Source: an uncultured Actinomycetes bacterium
Lineage (GTDB): Bacteria; Actinomycetota; Acidimicrobiia; Acidimicrobiales; RAAP-2
Reading direction: 5' to 3'
DNA length: 64,000 bases
Assembly: GCA_903825035.1 (NCBI GenBank)
Contig: CAIJYV010000027.1
Coordinates: forward strand, 1-64,000
The position numbers were made by a program, and so were the translations under genes. Of this stretch, positions 39,080 through 48,354 are shown one piece after another. Position 1 is the stretch's first letter. Every line of letters begins with the position of its first letter. The notes under the pieces were generated by a model, which ran no database searches, had not been told where the DNA came from, and saw nothing but the letters and a program-made list of their open reading frames with translations.

Positions 39080-41443
39080 TTAGTGGTCCTCGTGTCCAGC
39101 GGGTTCGGCGACGATCTCGTAACCAGGGTTCAAAATGACTGCTTCGTGGGCCTGATTTATAACGGTTCCGGAAACTAGCAGGCGAGTACCTCGCTCAATT
39201 CCCGGTACCGAATCGCGACCTTGGAATACCAGGGTGATCGAGCCAGACCGATCGGCTACCACACAACGCATTTCACTACCCGTGGCGCTACGGCTCACCG
39301 ACATCGAACGCACCCGTCCCGCAATATTCGCGGCGGTCCGAGCCTGCAGGGCGCCAATGGGCTCAGTACCAGCGGCTCGCTCTTCGAGCTTCATATCGGC
39401 TTCGAGGTGTGCTGAAGCACGAAGACCGCCACGGTGCATGACCTCACTGGCTGCTTTACCGATCTCCATGGTCTTGCGAGTAGCTCGGTAGGGGACGATT
39501 GTTGCTGAAGTGCGCGGCACGTGGGCAAGTGCGTCAGCAATGCTGTCGGCGGTCCGGTCGTGCAAAAGGCGTTGCACGCGTGAGGTGAATCCTCTACGCG
39601 GGAGAATGACCATGCAAAATACATCGGGGTCTCGCACGATGTCAGCGACCAGTTCGAGTGAAGCGCGGTCAATTCGACGGTCATCACACTCGACAATTTC
39701 CAACGGGATACCGGATTTGGACATCGTTGATTGAGCCCACGTCATCTCTAATCGCTTGGTGGCAGCGGGGTCAATATCAAAGTGCACGACGCGTATGGAA
39801 TAAGCGTTTAGGTCTCGCGAGAATTCAATTGCGCGCTTCGCGGCCAAATCAAAAGAGTCGACGAGAATGACTACTCGGCGCATTTTGCTCGTTCGAGAAT
39901 CCCCCGCCTCTTCGGCAGCGAAGGCGTCGGCTTCGCGGGTGTAGGTACGATTTAATCGGATGAGTCCGTAGTACATAATTGGGCCGACAACTGCTACCAG
40001 CCAGGCACCTTCAGTAAACTTCACCGTGAGGAAAATCGCAACTACCAATGCGGTTACGAACGCTGAACCGGCATTAACGGCGACTCCGGCACGCCAACCG
40101 CGAGCCCGTTCGATCCAATGATGTTTCACCATTCCCGCCCCGGCCAAGGTGAATCCGGTGAACACTCCGATGGCGTAGAGCGCCACTAAGGCATTGACTT
40201 GTGCGTTAAAGACAATAATTAGAGCGATGGAAACGACGCCTAGGGTCAGAATTCCGTTGGAAAAAGCGAGGCGGTGACCACGTTTGGTGAATTGGTGGGG
40301 AAGGTAGCCGTCGGTAGCCACATAACTCGCCAAAAAGGGGAAGCCATTAAACGAGGTATTTGCTCCAGTGTAGAGAATCAACAAAGTCGCAAACTGAACG
40401 AAGTAGAAGATGATCTTTCCGGTACCGTGTGACCCGAAGACGTCCAGTACCTCTTGGGAAACCACAGTCGGCGAACCACTTGCGTACGGCACTGCGTGGG
40501 TCCATGATGCTAGGAGGGTGACGCCTAGGAGCAGCGTTCCCAGAGCTGAAGACATAATCACCAAGGTCTTTCGTGCGTTCGACCATTCGGGCTTTTTGAA
40601 ACTGGCGACACCATTAGAAATAGCTTCGAGACCAGTTAGAGAGGAGCCTCCATTGGCGTAGGCGCGGAGGAAAGTAAGAAAGGCGAGGCCCATCAAGAGC
40701 CCGGTGCCTTTTTGCCCAAAACGACCATCAAAAAGAAGGTGATGGTCGGGAATCGACAAGACGTGAAGTGAACCCGAGACTTTTTTTATTACGCCTACGG
40801 TGATGGTCGCGAGAATCGCAAAAATATAAAGATAAGTCGGAAGAGCGAAATAACTTCCTGCTTCTTTAATGCCGCGAAGGTTGCCGAAGATCAAGAGGCA
40901 AACTACGCCAACTGTAATTACGAGCGTGTAGGGCAGCAAGCCTGGCACCGCACTGGTCAACGCTGCTGTGCCGGCGGCCGTTTGCACGGCTACGGTGACG
41001 ATGTAGTCAATTAAGAGTGCCACGGCGGCAATTTGAGCCACCTTCGGTCCGAAGTTTTCGCGGGCAACTACGTAGGCGCCACCTGATTTTGTGTAGTACT
41101 TAATCACGTCGAAGTACGACGTCGTGACCAAAAACAAAACACCGAGAATCAAGAACATCACGGGCACGACCAAACTGAAGGCCGCTAAACCAATAAACGG
41201 CGTCATCTGAGTCAAGATTTCCTCGGTGCCGTACGCCGAAGAGGAGATGCAGTCCGGGGCTAGTACTCCGAGAGCGACTACTCGATTGAGCCGCTCGTCT
41301 CCTAGTTGCTCAGTGACGTACGCGCGTCCAAAAAATATTTTCTTTAACCGGTACCCGAGGGATTCTGGATAAATTTGGTCGACATTGGCGTGAGAGGTGA
41401 GGGCGACCTGTTCTGGCTTCTCATTGTTGCCCGCTGGACTCAT
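39080..41443 (-). CDS. APC-superfamily permease (KimA-like) with C-terminal OB-fold domain
   Basis: LAPDCISSSAYGTEEIL, TKSGGAYVVARENFGP; C-terminal TAANIAGRVRSMSVSRSATGSEMRCVVADRSGSITLVFQGRDSVPGIERGTRLLVSGTV; start set at MSPAGNNE. Confidence 0.83.
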   Translation of the reverse strand: MSPAGNNEKPEQVALTSHANVDQIYPESLGYRLKKIFFGRAYVTEQLGDERLNRVVALGVLAPDCISSSAYGTEEILTQMTPFIGLAAFSLVVPVMFLILGVLFLVTTSYFDVIKYYTKSGGAYVVARENFGPKVAQIAAVALLIDYIVTVAVQTAAGTAALTSAVPGLLPYTLVITVGVVCLLIFGNLRGIKEAGSYFALPTYLYIFAILATITVGVIKKVSGSLHVLSIPDHHLLFDGRFGQKGTGLLMGLAFLTFLRAYANGGSSLTGLEAISNGVASFKKPEWSNARKTLVIMSSALGTLLLGVTLLASWTHAVPYASGSPTVVSQEVLDVFGSHGTGKIIFYFVQFATLLILYTGANTSFNGFPFLASYVATDGYLPHQFTKRGHRLAFSNGILTLGVVSIALIIVFNAQVNALVALYAIGVFTGFTLAGAGMVKHHWIERARGWRAGVAVNAGSAFVTALVVAIFLTVKFTEGAWLVAVVGPIMYYGLIRLNRTYTREADAFAAEEAGDSRTSKMRRVVILVDSFDLAAKRAIEFSRDLNAYSIRVVHFDIDPAATKRLEMTWAQSTMSKSGIPLEIVECDDRRIDRASLELVADIVRDPDVFCMVILPRRGFTSRVQRLLHDRTADSIADALAHVPRTSATIVPYRATRKTMEIGKAASEVMHRGGLRASAHLEADMKLEERAAGTEPIGALQARTAANIAGRVRSMSVSRSATGSEMRCVVADRSGSITLVFQGRDSVPGIERGTRLLVSGTVINQAHEAVILNPGYEIVAEPAGHEDH

Positions 41444-41536
41444 TGAGTCTCCTTTCGACGCTAGATTGCGCCTAACCATCTAAGCACCATGGCGGCTACT
41501 GCTCGATACAAGAAGCGGGCTCGCTAGGGGAGGTTG

Positions 41537-42001
41537 TTACCAGTGTCGATCCCGAACGGTTGGTACAGCCAGGACGAAACCGTGTGCTCCGCGGTCACAT
41601 CGCACCTGCTCGGCTGACAAAACGCAGGTGGCATTACCCAAGATGACCTTCGTATTGACCGGAAAGCTCGGGGTGCCGAGCCCGGGGTTTCCAATGCAGC
41701 CTGTCCCCTTGCAAAAGGTGGCCTTCCCGGTGGCACCCAAGGAGGCCGACTGGCTGGGTTGCACACTCTGGCAATACGCCGCTGTTGTATATCTGGATGC
41801 CGGGGCGTTAGCGGTGTCGAGTTCGCAGTTAAAGCCATATTTGGCATTTCCAAAAAAGAACTCCGTACTCTCAGCGCGCAAAACAATCGTTCCGTGCGGA
41901 CTTGAGGGGGAGGAGGAACCCAGCGAGCGTCCAGCAAAGAGCGAGCCCGCCACTAGGAGAAGGGTCAAAAATCCATAAAGGAACTTAGTGGGAGTGCTCA
42001 T
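41537..42001 (-). CDS. Putative secreted protein, unknown function
   Basis: N-terminal hydrophobic segment FLYGFLTLLLVAGSLFAG; several Cys. Confidence 0.6.
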   Translation of the reverse strand: MSTPTKFLYGFLTLLLVAGSLFAGRSLGSSSPSSPHGTIVLRAESTEFFFGNAKYGFNCELDTANAPASRYTTAAYCQSVQPSQSASLGATGKATFCKGTGCIGNPGLGTPSFPVNTKVILGNATCVLSAEQVRCDRGAHGFVLAVPTVRDRHW

Positions 42002-42113
42002 GGGCTAACCGTAGCCCATTGGCGCGTCGCCACTAGTTAGCCCTAGGAGGTAAGAGGGCAATGTATTGAGTTATGCCTAGAAGCCTCCGGACTCACCAGT
42101 ACGGTGGTACATC

Positions 42114-42860
42114 ATGCCCTCGAAGTTATTTCTCCTACTCCCGCCATCAGAAGGCAAAGAGGTAGGCGGAGCAAAAGTGAGAGATGATGGCTTTTTCTCG
42201 AACGCCTTGGCCGATCAGCGTCGGACAGTCATTTCTCAAGTCAAGGATGTACTTGAAAACTCAAAGCCGATACTTTTGGAAAAAGTCTTCGGGGTTCGAG
42301 GGCCACTTTTAGAAAGAGCAATCGAGTCAATGACTCAACTTGTAGAAGGCAGGGCGCCGGTTCTTCCCGCTCATCAGCGTTATAGGGGAGTTGTCTGGAG
42401 CCATCTCGAACCTTCAACCTTGAGCAATAGTGAGCGGAAGCAAATTATGATTCCCTCGGGCCTCTACGGCGTAACGACCGCAGAAGACCTGATTGCGGAC
42501 TACCGATTGAAGATGAATATCTCGCTTGGTGGGCTCGGGAACATCGCGAAATTCTGGCAGCCATCGGTATCCAAGGTCCTCGGTGAGTTTGTCTCGGGTT
42601 CAGTGGTTGTTAACTTGCTCCCCAAAGAGCACGAAGGTGCGATCAACTTCGAATACCTAGCTGAAGTGGCTGAACTTGTCACTATTCAATTTGTGGATGC
42701 CAATGGATCAAAGGCAGTAGGTCACGCTGCTAAGGCAGTCAAAGGGATTGTGGCCCGGGAACTCCTGACTAACGGATTGGGTGGGCTTGCTGGCTTTCAT
42801 TGGCGAGGCTGGAAGGCGAAAAAGAAGTCAGGTATCTGGAGAATTGCTGCTCCAAAGTAA
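42114..42860 (+). CDS. yaaA: YaaA family protein (peroxide stress)
   Basis: LLLPPSEGKE, IPSGLYGVTTAEDLIADYRLKM, VNLLPKEHEGAINFEY. Confidence 0.88.
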   Translation: MPSKLFLLLPPSEGKEVGGAKVRDDGFFSNALADQRRTVISQVKDVLENSKPILLEKVFGVRGPLLERAIESMTQLVEGRAPVLPAHQRYRGVVWSHLEPSTLSNSERKQIMIPSGLYGVTTAEDLIADYRLKMNISLGGLGNIAKFWQPSVSKVLGEFVSGSVVVNLLPKEHEGAINFEYLAEVAELVTIQFVDANGSKAVGHAAKAVKGIVARELLTNGLGGLAGFHWRGWKAKKKSGIWRIAAPK

Positions 42861-43025
42861 TGACGTGTGGATCGCCAATGGTGGTTGATATCGATTGTCA
42901 AAATCCCTATTGGAGATTGGGCCATAAGGAGATTCCTGCAAGTAAATCTTGAGGAGCAACAGAAACATGATTTAATCGCAGTTCGGCCTGTGGTAACTTG
43001 AAAATGGGTGTGACGGGAAGACTGG

Positions 43026-43048
43026 TCGTCGATTGAAATTGTCGACGA
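43026..43048 (+). promoter_or_regulatory. Hairpin in kup leader directly upstream of the RBS
   Basis: TCGTCGA-TTGAAATTG-TCGACGA, then AAAGG and TTG start. Confidence 0.4.
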
Positions 43049-43058
43049 AAGGTAAATC

Positions 43059-44912
43059 TTGAAACGGAACACACCCACCCCTATCCTTGCCTTATTGGCA
43101 CTCGGCGTTGTCTTTGGTGACATCGGTACGAGCCCCTTATACGCCTTCCAACAATCTGTCAGTGATGGCCAATCGGGAGTAACCGCAATTTTTGGCGTGG
43201 CCTCACTCATCTTTTGGTCCCTGATGATTGTTGTTTCCATCAAGTACCTGGTATTCGTATTGCGGGCCGAAAACAACGGCGAGGGAGGAGTCCTCACTCT
43301 TTTCTCACTTCTGCCTCGGAAATTTCGACGCCCACAACACCAGGGCGAGTACACCATTTTCTTCGCTCTTTTGCTGGGCACAGCCTTCTTATTTGGCGAT
43401 GGCTTTATCACGCCAGCGATATCGGTTCTCTCCGCTGTTGAGGGAACGGCTGTAATAAATCCGTCTTGGGTGCACTTCGAAGTACCAATTACGTGCGTCA
43501 TCCTCTTCTTCCTTTTCTTCATCCAAAGGAAGGGAACGGCCAAAATTGGTTCTGTTTTTGGTCCGGTGATGGTGCTCTGGTTCGCAACGATCGCCCTGCT
43601 GGGAGTGCGACAAATTGCCCGTGACCCCTCAGTATTTCGTGCCCTTTCGCCGAGTTACGCTGTGGCCCTAATTGCTCACAACCAGCTCCACTCACTAGTA
43701 ATTCTGTCATCGGTAATTCTGGCCGTGACCGGCGTTGAAGCTCTGTACGCCGATCTGGGGCACTTTGGCGCGCGAGCGATTCGGATTGCGTGGTTTCTTT
43801 GCGCCGCGCCGGCTCTTATTTTGAACTACCTGGGTCAAGCCGCAGAGAAAATCACCTCACCCCAGTCTGGCGGAGCGCTGTTCTTTAATATGGCCCCCAA
43901 TCGCGCAACATTGATCTATCTCGTGTTCCTCTCTACGGTCGCCACGGTGATCGCCTCGCAAGCCCTGATCTCTGGTGTGGGCTCAATTGCTCGCCAGGCC
44001 GTCCAGATGGGACTGTTCCCACGACTCCAGATAATTCACACCAGCAACAAAGAATCGGGACAAATTTTTGTTCCTTTTATGAATACCGTCTTGGGCATCG
44101 GAACGATTTTGCTGGTTGTTATCTATAAGTCTTCGACCAATTTGGGAAATGCGTACTCATTCGATATTTCGGGCACCATGTTGATCACCACCATTGGCCT
44201 CGGCATCGTAGCCAACTACCGTTGGCATTGGAAGAAGCGCTACGTCATTCCCCTCTGTGTAATTTTCGGCATTCTTGATAGCTCGTTTTTCCTCAGCACC
44301 GCAACGAAGATTTTCAAGGGTGCCTGGGTGCCGCTGGCAATCGCTCTCGTCATTTTGTATTTCATGATGGTGTGGCGTCACGCCAATGCAGTGCTCACGC
44401 GCCAAATTGAGGAAGCGGCGGTGGGTTGGGAGCAGCTAGATGAACTCCTGCAAACGAATGAAGTGCAGTTCTCCCCTCAGACTGGAATCTTCCTAACTTC
44501 AAACCTTGAGCGCATCCCCCAAGCGGCCTTATCACAAATTAAGCAGATGCACTTCTTGCCCGAGCGCGTCGTCGCGGTCATGCTCACGATCACCGATCAG
44601 GCCTACCAAGAGGAGTTGGTCAAGTGCGAAAAGATTGGCGAACGCATCACCTTGGTCGAACTTCACATGGGATACATGAATGAGGTGAACCTCCCTCAAC
44701 TATTGCGTACCCACGTCATGAGCGAACCCCAGGAGTCAGTAGCCACCTACTATCTCGCCGATCGAAAGTTCAACAACATGAATTCCGGCGAGATCACGGG
44801 TATTACGGAGCGAGTCTTTACGTTTATGCACCGCAACTCGGCGACACCTTCGCTGTACTTCGGCCTTCCCGATGAGAGAATCGTTACCCTGGCAACCCAG
44901 TTGGACCTCTAA
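43059..44912 (+). CDS. kup: KUP family potassium transporter
   Basis: LALGVVFGDIGTSPLYAF, LRAENNGEGGVLTLFSLL, SALIADLGHFG-like LYADLGHFG. Confidence 0.95.
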   Translation: MKRNTPTPILALLALGVVFGDIGTSPLYAFQQSVSDGQSGVTAIFGVASLIFWSLMIVVSIKYLVFVLRAENNGEGGVLTLFSLLPRKFRRPQHQGEYTIFFALLLGTAFLFGDGFITPAISVLSAVEGTAVINPSWVHFEVPITCVILFFLFFIQRKGTAKIGSVFGPVMVLWFATIALLGVRQIARDPSVFRALSPSYAVALIAHNQLHSLVILSSVILAVTGVEALYADLGHFGARAIRIAWFLCAAPALILNYLGQAAEKITSPQSGGALFFNMAPNRATLIYLVFLSTVATVIASQALISGVGSIARQAVQMGLFPRLQIIHTSNKESGQIFVPFMNTVLGIGTILLVVIYKSSTNLGNAYSFDISGTMLITTIGLGIVANYRWHWKKRYVIPLCVIFGILDSSFFLSTATKIFKGAWVPLAIALVILYFMMVWRHANAVLTRQIEEAAVGWEQLDELLQTNEVQFSPQTGIFLTSNLERIPQAALSQIKQMHFLPERVVAVMLTITDQAYQEELVKCEKIGERITLVELHMGYMNEVNLPQLLRTHVMSEPQESVATYYLADRKFNNMNSGEITGITERVFTFMHRNSATPSLYFGLPDERIVTLATQLDL

Positions 44913-44925
44913 GTAAACAGAGGCG

Positions 44926-45069
44926 GCAGGACATGACGCCAAGGCGGTGAAGGGGATAGTCGCTCGCACGATTCTTACTGAAGGCATCTAAGGGCTCGAT
45001 ACGTTTCGCTGGAACGACTGGAAGGCGAATGAGAAGTCTGGCGACTGGAAAATACTGGCGCCAAAATAG
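44926..45069 (+). pseudogene. 3' relic of a second yaaA
   Basis: AGHDAKAVKGIVARTILTEGI*GLDTFRWNDWKANEKSGDWKILAPK* aligns to the YaaA C-terminus VGHAAKAVKGIVARELLTNGLGGLAGFHWRGWKAKKKSGIWRIAAPK. Confidence 0.88.
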
Positions 45070-45118
45070 CAGTAGTTGGGAGCGGTGCGAACAGCTCACA
45101 GTGGGTAGTGTCTTTGTG

Positions 45119-45628
45119 ATGAATCGACACGGTACGGCAATTCGTGAATTTCCGAGCGAGCTTGAGATCGTTACCACTCGAAAGTTCGAAGCTCCGATTT
45201 CTATGGTTTTCGATGCACTCACCAAGCCCGAACTGGTTAGCCAATGGTGGGCGACCGGCGAAGACACGATGACCTTAAGTGAGATTGATTTGCGTGAAGG
45301 CGGAGAATTCCACAACATCTTTGCAACGCCCACTGGCGTCGAATGTTCATTTCGGGGCCGTTATTTGGAGATTGATGCGCCACATCGCCTGGTGAACACC
45401 TGGTTATTTGAAGGATGGCCGAATGCTTGGGCCACCGAAACTCATGACTTAAGCGAAACTGACGGAGTGACAACGTTGAGTATGACAACTCGATTCCACG
45501 ATCGAGAGGGTCGAGCGAAAATGACTCGTGCGCATGATGCGGCCAAAGAGCGCAACGACAATAATGGGCAAGATGCCAGCTGGGATGCCCTCGAAGACCT
45601 ACTGACTTCGATGGTGGGTAATATTTAA
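45119..45628 (+). CDS. SRPBCC / AHSA1-like domain protein
   Basis: TTRKFEAPISMVFDALTKPELVSQWWATGEDTMTLSEIDLREGGEFHNIF. Confidence 0.85.
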   Translation: MNRHGTAIREFPSELEIVTTRKFEAPISMVFDALTKPELVSQWWATGEDTMTLSEIDLREGGEFHNIFATPTGVECSFRGRYLEIDAPHRLVNTWLFEGWPNAWATETHDLSETDGVTTLSMTTRFHDREGRAKMTRAHDAAKERNDNNGQDASWDALEDLLTSMVGNI

Positions 45629-45635
45629 AACTGAG

Positions 45636-45981
45636 TGGAGATGCTGGGAATCGAACCCAGGTCCAACGGCATTTCACTAGACATTCTCCGAGCGCAGCTG
45701 ACCTTAAATTGTCGGGAGTTCTTTGCGGGCCAGCACCCTAAGTTCTCCGTAGTTGACTTAAATTTCCCTCATCACCATCAACGAATGAATTCGGTAAGAC
45801 CCACTGAATGACGTTTGTTACTAGACCGTGGATCTGGATCTAGGCAAACGTTGCTACCTAAGCAGCAAGCGCAAGCTGAGGCTTGGCGTTTATTTTTTTG
45901 TTTCAGGCTCTTTAACGTGGCTCCTGAGACCACGGCTCGCTTCTTCTAACTCAACATCCGATGTCGAAACCAATCATCCCC
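45636..45981 (-). ncRNA. ssrA: tmRNA (SsrA)
   Basis: 5' GGGGATGATTGGTTTCGACA, 3' GGTTCGATTCCCAGCATCTCC; acceptor GGGGATG/CATCTCC; internal tag ending LALAA-TAG; just downstream of smpB. Confidence 0.93.
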
Positions 45982-46034
45982 TCGCTACGGGAATATCCCG
46001 TCTCGACAGTGTACCGGCACTCAGTTACAGCCGC

Positions 46035-46553
46035 TCAGGCCAGTTTTTCACGCTGGCGGGTAGCGCGGTCCATTTCTCGCTTAGCGTCGCGCTCGGAGAT
46101 TGCTTGGCGACGGTCCTGGCGTTTACGGCCCTTGGCGAGGCCAAGCTCGATTTTCGCCCGACCTTCTTTGAAGTAGATCCGCAGAGGCACGATGGTGAGC
46201 TGCTGCTGGTTGGCCTTGGTTTCCCACTGAATCAACTCTTTGCGGTGGGCGAGGAGTTTGCGCTTGCGGTCGGGGTCGTGGCTCCCAAACCCGACTGCAA
46301 AGGACCACGGCGGGATGTGCATCTGAAAAACCCACAGCTCGCCGCCATCGATACGGGCGTAGCTCTCAGCAATTTGAGCGTGACCTTCGCGGAGTGACTT
46401 GACCTCAGAGCCAGTTAACACCATTCCGCATTCGAGCGATTCGAGAATCTCGTAGTCATAACGGGCGCGACGGTTGGTGGCAACGACCTTATCTGCGCCC
46501 TTATCCTCTTTGGATTTGGCGCGACGTTCTTGCATCTGTTTTGCGCGTGCCAC
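46035..46553 (-). CDS. smpB: SsrA-binding protein SmpB
   Basis: NRRARYDYEILESLECGMVLTGSEVKSLREGHAQIAESYARI, YFKEGRAKIELGLAKGRKRQDRR. Confidence 0.95.
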   Translation of the reverse strand: MARAKQMQERRAKSKEDKGADKVVATNRRARYDYEILESLECGMVLTGSEVKSLREGHAQIAESYARIDGGELWVFQMHIPPWSFAVGFGSHDPDRKRKLLAHRKELIQWETKANQQQLTIVPLRIYFKEGRAKIELGLAKGRKRQDRRQAISERDAKREMDRATRQREKLA

Positions 46554-46605
46554 GCATCAAGCGTACCGATGTTGCGCAGGGCCCCAAACTCCCTACACTG
46601 AAAGG

Positions 46606-47010
46606 GTGCTGCAACTCACCGGAGACCAACGCGATTCAATGATTGCCACGTGCATTAGAGCTCTGCCGGACGAGGGATGTGGGCTTTTGCTCGGTACCCC
46701 CAGTGGAGTGGTCCATAAAGTAGTGCCGAGCACCAATGTTGCGCATTCAGCAAAGGTCTATGAAATTGACCCTCGGGTGCTCCTTCGAGCTTCACGAGAG
46801 GCCGACACTGAAGGGCTGGAGATCATTGGAGTATTCCATTCCCACACGCACTCCGAGGCCTATCCCAGTCCCACAGATATTCGTCAAGCCCCCGATCCCA
46901 GCTGGCACTACGTACTCGTCTCGCTTCGCGATATTCCCACGATCGTGCGCAGTTACCGCATTGTCAACGGGGAAGTAGCCGAAGAAGAGGTTGTCCTCGG
47001 TCACGATTGA
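46606..47010 (+). CDS. mec: JAMM/M67 family metallopeptidase (Mec-like)
   Basis: EIIGVFHSHTHSEAYPSPTDIRQA JAMM motif; upstream of cysO-cysM; GTG start inferred. Confidence 0.87.
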   Translation: MLQLTGDQRDSMIATCIRALPDEGCGLLLGTPSGVVHKVVPSTNVAHSAKVYEIDPRVLLRASREADTEGLEIIGVFHSHTHSEAYPSPTDIRQAPDPSWHYVLVSLRDIPTIVRSYRIVNGEVAEEEVVLGHD

Positions 47011-47064
47011 ACAATGGTCAACTAAAGTTGACCAAGTAAGTCAAGAATTACGAACGAGGTTTCT

Positions 47065-47346
47065 ATGTCTCCAGTTGTGCGAATCCCTACCGTTTTGCGT
47101 CCCGCCATGGGAGGGCAAAATGAAGTCCTTGTCCCCGGCAAAACCGTCGGCGAAATTCTCAGCGAACTCACCACCCAGTTCCCGGCCTCGAAAGGTCAAC
47201 TGTTGGGCGAAGACGGATCACTTCATCGCTTCTTGAACGTGTACGTCAATGATGACGATGTCCGCTACCTCGGTGGTCTCGATGCTCCCGTGTCCGATAC
47301 CGACGAAGTGACCCTGCTGCCAGCCGTTGCAGGTGGAGCCAACTAG
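47065..47346 (+). CDS. cysO: MoaD/ThiS family sulfur carrier (CysO)
   Basis: Ubiquitin-like LNVYVNDDDVRYLGGLDAPVSDTDEVTLLPAVAGGAN; between mec and cysM. Confidence 0.9.
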   Translation: MSPVVRIPTVLRPAMGGQNEVLVPGKTVGEILSELTTQFPASKGQLLGEDGSLHRFLNVYVNDDDVRYLGGLDAPVSDTDEVTLLPAVAGGAN

Positions 47347-48311
47347 TGGCTCGTTACGAATCGGTCCTCGAGCTGGTTGGCGAGACTCCGGTAATTAACG
47401 TCTCGCAACTTTCACCCAAGCCCAACGTAAAAATCTTTGCCAAACTCGAGGGTCGCAATCCGGCAGGTTCGGTTAAGGACCGCGTGGCGAAGTCGCTCGT
47501 TGAAGCGGCCGAGCGTGATGGTCTCCTCGTACCCGGTAAGCCGGGGCAAATATTGATTGAGCCCTCGTCGGGCAACACGGGCATCGCTCTGGCGATGGTC
47601 TGTCGTATCCGTGGGTACCACCTAAAGGTGGTTCTACCCGGCAACGTCTCGATCGAACGTCGCCAGTTGCTCGAAGCGTGGGGGGCCGAGATCATCGACT
47701 CACCCGGAGAAGAAGGGTCAAACGGAGCGGTTCGCCTGGCGCGCAAACTCGCTGGCGAAAACCCCGAATGGGTCTTTTTGTATCAGTACGCCAACCCAGC
47801 TAACCCGCAGGCCCACTACACCACAACTGGACCCGAAATTTTGCGTGATGTTCCAGAGATTACGCACTTCGTGGCCGGACTCGGCACCTCGGGAACCCTG
47901 ATGGGTGTCGGTCACTACCTGAAGGATCACAAAGAGGGCGTTCAGATCTGGGCGATTGAGCCCCCATCGGGCGAACAGGTTGACGGTTTGCGAAGCCTCG
48001 AAGACGGCTACGTCCCACCAATTTTTACCGACCAGCGCGGCGCCGAGCTCTTGGATCGCAAAGTGATTGTTCGCCCCAAAGAATCAATTGAGTGGGTCCG
48101 CAAGATGAGCGAAATCGGCCTCTTCGTGGGCATCTCCGCGGGGGCAATTATGCAAGGTGCGGTGAAGTGCGCCCTCACCATTCCCGATGACCAAGAAGCG
48201 ACCATTGTGACAATTGTCTGTGATGACGGCTGGAAGTATCTCTCCACGGGTGCCTGGACCGACGACATTGATGAAGTGGTTGATCGCGCGAAGCGCATCA
48301 TCTACTTCTAA
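47346..48311 (+). CDS. cysM: PLP-dependent cysteine synthase (CysM-like)
   Basis: AKLEGRNPAGSVKDRVA, EPSSGNTGIALAMV, GLGTSGTLMGVG; TAGTG overlap with cysO. Confidence 0.92.
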   Translation: MARYESVLELVGETPVINVSQLSPKPNVKIFAKLEGRNPAGSVKDRVAKSLVEAAERDGLLVPGKPGQILIEPSSGNTGIALAMVCRIRGYHLKVVLPGNVSIERRQLLEAWGAEIIDSPGEEGSNGAVRLARKLAGENPEWVFLYQYANPANPQAHYTTTGPEILRDVPEITHFVAGLGTSGTLMGVGHYLKDHKEGVQIWAIEPPSGEQVDGLRSLEDGYVPPIFTDQRGAELLDRKVIVRPKESIEWVRKMSEIGLFVGISAGAIMQGAVKCALTIPDDQEATIVTIVCDDGWKYLSTGAWTDDIDEVVDRAKRIIYF

Positions 48312-48354
48312 AGCAACCCTGAACTAAGTTGTTGCCAACAACGAAGGGATTTTT

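Noticed and set aside
45828-46397. 189 aa ORF over tmRNA and smpB
   Set aside because: Covers tmRNA and the antisense of smpB, both strongly supported.
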